A DNA stretch of 64,000 nt from Stieleria maiorica (GTDB taxonomy: Bacteria; Planctomycetota; Planctomycetia; Pirellulales; Pirellulaceae), in NCBI RefSeq assembly GCF_008035925.1, contig NZ_CP036264.1, forward strand, positions 1,275,409-1,339,408, given 5' to 3'. Shown here in pieces: positions 61,185 to 64,000 of this stretch (positions are counted from its first letter, which is position 1; each line of letters begins with the position of its first letter). The notes beneath the pieces were generated by a model. The model was not told the DNA's origin and did no database searches. It was given only the letters and a program-made list of their open reading frames with translations. Position numbers and translations under genes: made by a program.

Positions 61185-63797
61185 TTACTTACTCCTGAAG
61201 AGGTCGCTTAGGACGATCTGATAAATCATTGCTCGCAACCCATATCTTTTCTTAGCCAACGATTCCATCATCTCATCGACAACACGCTGATCAGCAAAGC
61301 CGACCGGCGTTCCAGTGGCATAGACGATCAACTGTTCCAGCAGATTTCGGGCGATCTGTGGTTCTCGGGATTCCAGCAGAACGCGAAACTGATTGATGTC
61401 TTCAAACGAAGACCCGTCGGGCAGTTGTCCCGCGGAATCGACCGGCTGGCCAATTTTGTAACTGACTGGCTTTCCGTTGGATTTCAGGTCGATGCCGTCG
61501 CCTTTTTCAGCCAAGGCACGATAGCTTGTTCGCCAGGCACCCATCACGTCAAAGCTTTCCAACGCAAATCCGGGGGGATCGATCTTTTGGTGGCACGATG
61601 CGCACATCGCGATCGACCGATGTTTTGCGAGTTGCTCGCGGATAGTCGTCGCTCCGCTGATGTCCGGTTCGATCGCCGGTACCGATGCGGGCGGCGGCGG
61701 TGGCGGGTCACCCAGAAGACGAGATAGGATGAAGGTTCCCCTAACGACCGGTGAGGTCGTGGTCCCATTCGCGGTCAACTTCAGCAGGCTGCCTTGGGTC
61801 AACAATCCGCCGCGAACGCTGCCTTCTTCGAGCGACACCTTGCGGGTGTGAAACCCCTGAACTCCTTCGACTCCGTATAGTTGCGCCATTCGCTGATTGA
61901 TTGTCAAAAAATCTGATTTGAACACGTGGTTGGCTCCGAGATCACCGTCAATCATCTCGGTAAAAAATGCCCGCGTTTCCTCCACCATCGATTCGGTCAA
62001 CAACGCGTTGTATTCGGGATAGAGATTCTTGTCCGGCTCGGTGAGCGTGATGTTTCTCAAATCAAGCCAGTCGTCCAGGAAGTGCTCGACGAAGCGTGAT
62101 GACTTCGGGTGACGAAGCATCCTTTGTGTTTGACGCTGCAATTCGTCGTCGCTCAACAACTCGCCGCTAGCCGCCGCCCGCCGCAATTCCCAATCCGGCG
62201 GCGAATTCCAGAGGAAGAACGAAAGCCGACTGGCCAGCGCCCAGGCGTCGAGCCGACCGGGATGCTCGCTGAGCAACAGAAAATCGGGAGAGGTTAGGAC
62301 CGCGCGATAGCCAGCCATTAGCGCATCGACAAACGGCTCGCCACGCTGTAGTCGGCGTCGCACCATCTGCATTGGAATGCGCAAATCGCCCTCGTTCTGT
62401 GGTCGTCGATACGCGTGACGCACGAAACGGCCGAGCAAACGCCTGGCATCCGCAATCGGTTCCTCCGTTACCACTCGGTAAGCCAAACCGTTTGGCTGCA
62501 AGTCGGTTGGCTCCAGTTCCAAATCACCTAGCAAAAGACGATGACTTTCCGGCGGCCACTGCGCAGCACCGCCCTCGTTTGACGACCTTGGCCCGGCAAG
62601 CGGGCCTTCCATCTCAAACCATTGCAGCCCTATGCCATGCGCCTTGAATGTCTCGTACTTGGCCTTTCCCCGATCGGGGAAATTGAAGAGCTCGTTGTCA
62701 GTGGAAATCGCCAAATACTCGATCGGCTCCTCCGCATTCAGCCACGCTGTGATTTCGCTGGTGGTCGGTTCATTCGGCGGCAGGTCACAGCGACCCAACA
62801 ATCTCCCCGATGCGCTGTAGAACGCGACAGCTTCCGTGCGATCACTCGGCTGAAGTTCGCCATGGTCATTTAGCAACCCCCAGCCATGCACGCGAATCTT
62901 GTAGTACCCACTCTGCTTGACCTTGAACGGCTTGACCACGATGTTGTGATTCGATCGGCTGTTCATGAAGGTAGCGACACCGTCAAAGTGTGGTTCGGGG
63001 TCACGAATCGTTCCGGGATCTCGCTTTGCGAAATTGCCTTTGGTGACCTCCAGCGTCGGATCGCGTCGCATCCCGATCAATGGCATCGCGGTCGTCTGCT
63101 TGAGCTGCACGCGCAGTGTCTGCAGCGTATCGGATACGCCGTCGATGCTCTTCAATTCGGCTCGAATTATCTCGCTTGGATAGCTTTCGACATGCGACGC
63201 TAGCGCCTGCCAAAGTGCTTCGTCAGCCGCTTCCATGTAGCGGGTGACCATAACGTGCGAAAAGTCCAGCGCCATGGCGCTCTTTGAGTAGCCATGGGCT
63301 AGGCTGTCTGGCGGAAGCATCTCCTCCACTTCCAAATACGGCAAATCCAATATGTCTTTCAACGAGTTGGCAAACTCGACGCGGCTGAGCCGTCTAAGCT
63401 CACTGCGGCCGAACCGCTCCTGACGATCTCGATCGGCATCAGCCAAAGCGTTGCCGAGTTCTGCTAACCATTCCGCTCTTTCGTCCAGCTCGGGCTGCGC
63501 TCCATCTTCAGGTGGCATTTCTCCATTGGAGACGCGGTGATGAATCATCGCCCACGCGTCGAATGCTGTCTGATCGCCGAGCTTCAGCTTGAGCGTGTCC
63601 ATGCGAAGTCCCGCCTCACTTTCCTCACCCGAGTGACAGTCAACGCAGTATTGGTTGACAAATACCGATGCCGTCTTTTCGGCTGCTCTTGCAGTACCGG
63701 AGGCCAATGATACGAGCACGGCGAAAGCGATGGTGGTGGACGAGGCCACGAGTCCCGTTCGGGAAACTTCTCGCCTGGAAACGATGGAACACAGCAT
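61185..63797 (-). CDS. DUF1592/DUF1588/DUF1585 family protein with N-terminal cytochrome motif
   Basis: The 870-residue protein has a signal peptide (AFAVLVSLASGTARAAE). A CVDCH haem-type motif lies near residue 57, followed by SGEESEAGLRMDTLKLK, a PSD1-like cytochrome N-domain. The remaining regions follow the planctomycete DUF1587-1595-1592-1588-1585 set: RLSRVEFANSLKDIL, RRLLGRFVRHAYRRP, LASRLSFFLWNSPPDWEL, PVVRGTFILSRLLGDPPPPP and CASCHQKIDPPGFALESFD. A periplasmic redox role is likely; the substrate is unknown. The ATG at 63797 is chosen. Confidence 0.93.
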   Translation of the reverse strand: MLCSIVSRREVSRTGLVASSTTIAFAVLVSLASGTARAAEKTASVFVNQYCVDCHSGEESEAGLRMDTLKLKLGDQTAFDAWAMIHHRVSNGEMPPEDGAQPELDERAEWLAELGNALADADRDRQERFGRSELRRLSRVEFANSLKDILDLPYLEVEEMLPPDSLAHGYSKSAMALDFSHVMVTRYMEAADEALWQALASHVESYPSEIIRAELKSIDGVSDTLQTLRVQLKQTTAMPLIGMRRDPTLEVTKGNFAKRDPGTIRDPEPHFDGVATFMNSRSNHNIVVKPFKVKQSGYYKIRVHGWGLLNDHGELQPSDRTEAVAFYSASGRLLGRCDLPPNEPTTSEITAWLNAEEPIEYLAISTDNELFNFPDRGKAKYETFKAHGIGLQWFEMEGPLAGPRSSNEGGAAQWPPESHRLLLGDLELEPTDLQPNGLAYRVVTEEPIADARRLLGRFVRHAYRRPQNEGDLRIPMQMVRRRLQRGEPFVDALMAGYRAVLTSPDFLLLSEHPGRLDAWALASRLSFFLWNSPPDWELRRAAASGELLSDDELQRQTQRMLRHPKSSRFVEHFLDDWLDLRNITLTEPDKNLYPEYNALLTESMVEETRAFFTEMIDGDLGANHVFKSDFLTINQRMAQLYGVEGVQGFHTRKVSLEEGSVRGGLLTQGSLLKLTANGTTTSPVVRGTFILSRLLGDPPPPPPASVPAIEPDISGATTIREQLAKHRSIAMCASCHQKIDPPGFALESFDVMGAWRTSYRALAEKGDGIDLKSNGKPVSYKIGQPVDSAGQLPDGSSFEDINQFRVLLESREPQIARNLLEQLIVYATGTPVGFADQRVVDEMMESLAKKRYGLRAMIYQIVLSDLFRSK

Positions 63798-63801
63798 CGA
63801 T

Positions 63802-63963
63802 TTACTTCTTCTGATTGGACTTTTTCTTGTATCTAATACAACTGTCGGCCAAGATCGGGCGGACATCACGATTGAAGTCGATCTCGCCGGCCTGCAAAGC
63901 GAGTGGCGCAAAAACAGCACTCGCAATCGCGGCAAGGTAAGTTGAGAAACGCGACCGACTCAT
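63802..63963 (-). pseudogene. Truncated N-terminus of a PSD1-type cytochrome protein
   Basis: From an ATG at 63963, the frame gives a signal peptide and then QAGEIDFNRDVRPILADSC, the exact start of PSD1/DUF1549-type planctomycete proteins. After DSC the expected FxCHG haem motif is lost: the frame continues IRYKKKSNQKK and stops at 63802, five bases before the DUF1592 start. It is therefore a relic of a much larger gene, or a small exported peptide. Confidence 0.8.
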
Positions 63964-64000
63964 TCGACGGTCTCCGTAATGGGAGCGACGCTGCGCCATG

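Overview
The window looks like a chromosomal segment of a planctomycete of the Rhodopirellula / Pirellulaceae type. The basis is the set of planctomycete-typical families: a BBP7 outer-membrane barrel, a DUF1571 protein, a DUF1592 + DUF1552 pair, a PSD1-type cytochrome fragment, 'NPYQPP' membrane proteins, Ser/Thr kinases paired with ECF sigma factors, and many Tat-exported sugar-metabolism proteins. Most of the window is GC-rich with short gene clusters on both strands. The intergenic gaps are unusually full of hairpin-forming repeats.

Layout. 0-9 kb: YdjY-like lipoprotein (cut by the left edge), a large unknown protein, YggS, a GspE/PilB-like protein whose nucleotide-binding motifs are degenerate, PilT, a sugar isomerase-like protein, then thiS-thiG. 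9-16.6 kb: zinc-ribbon membrane protein flanked by inverted repeat copies, a lipoprotein, rpmB-gatC, a DUF1571 protein, hemQ and purC. 17-20.4 kb: three-gene sugar-related cluster (GH10-like, SMP-30/gluconolactonase, DapA-like). 20.5-26.5 kb: gamma-carbonic-anhydrase-like protein, two small secreted proteins with two good terminators, and a divergent kinase/ECF-sigma pair. 26.5-29.4 kb: lower-GC, gene-poor stretch with orphan membrane proteins and nested repeats. 29.4-34 kb: small TM protein, TrhO, Tpx, and a seven-haem cytochrome.

34-38.5 kb: secreted protein, kinase fused to a C-terminal DUF1080-like domain, and ECF sigma factor, bracketed by about 150-bp inverted repeats. 38.5-46.3 kb: CYTH and HEAT-like proteins, a lipoprotein with a thioredoxin-like end, a LarA-like protein, Nudix, MqnB and MqnD (futalosine menaquinone route), and a low-molecular-weight phosphatase. 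46.5-52.2 kb: BBP7 barrel, an unknown protein, an HDAC-family deacetylase, a membrane protein, and a site-2 protease with CBS domains.

52.3-64 kb: lower-GC reverse-strand locus. It begins with a truncated PSD1 fragment, then DUF1592, DUF1552, a GH109-like Gfo/Idh protein, a TIM-barrel isomerase, a second Gfo/Idh protein, a glycoside-hydrolase-like protein, a truncated isomerase and an enolase-superfamily dehydratase. Four successive start/stop junctions overlap as ATGA, so most of it is probably one translationally coupled transcript for periplasmic carbohydrate or sugar-acid breakdown. A frameshifted serine-hydrolase pseudogene marks its downstream edge.

The least explained content is the repeat biology (at least six hairpin or tandem families), the inverted-repeat-bounded kinase/sigma module, and the degenerate secretion-type ATPase next to pilT. 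No rRNA, complete tRNA, CRISPR array, prophage or intact insertion sequence was recognised.
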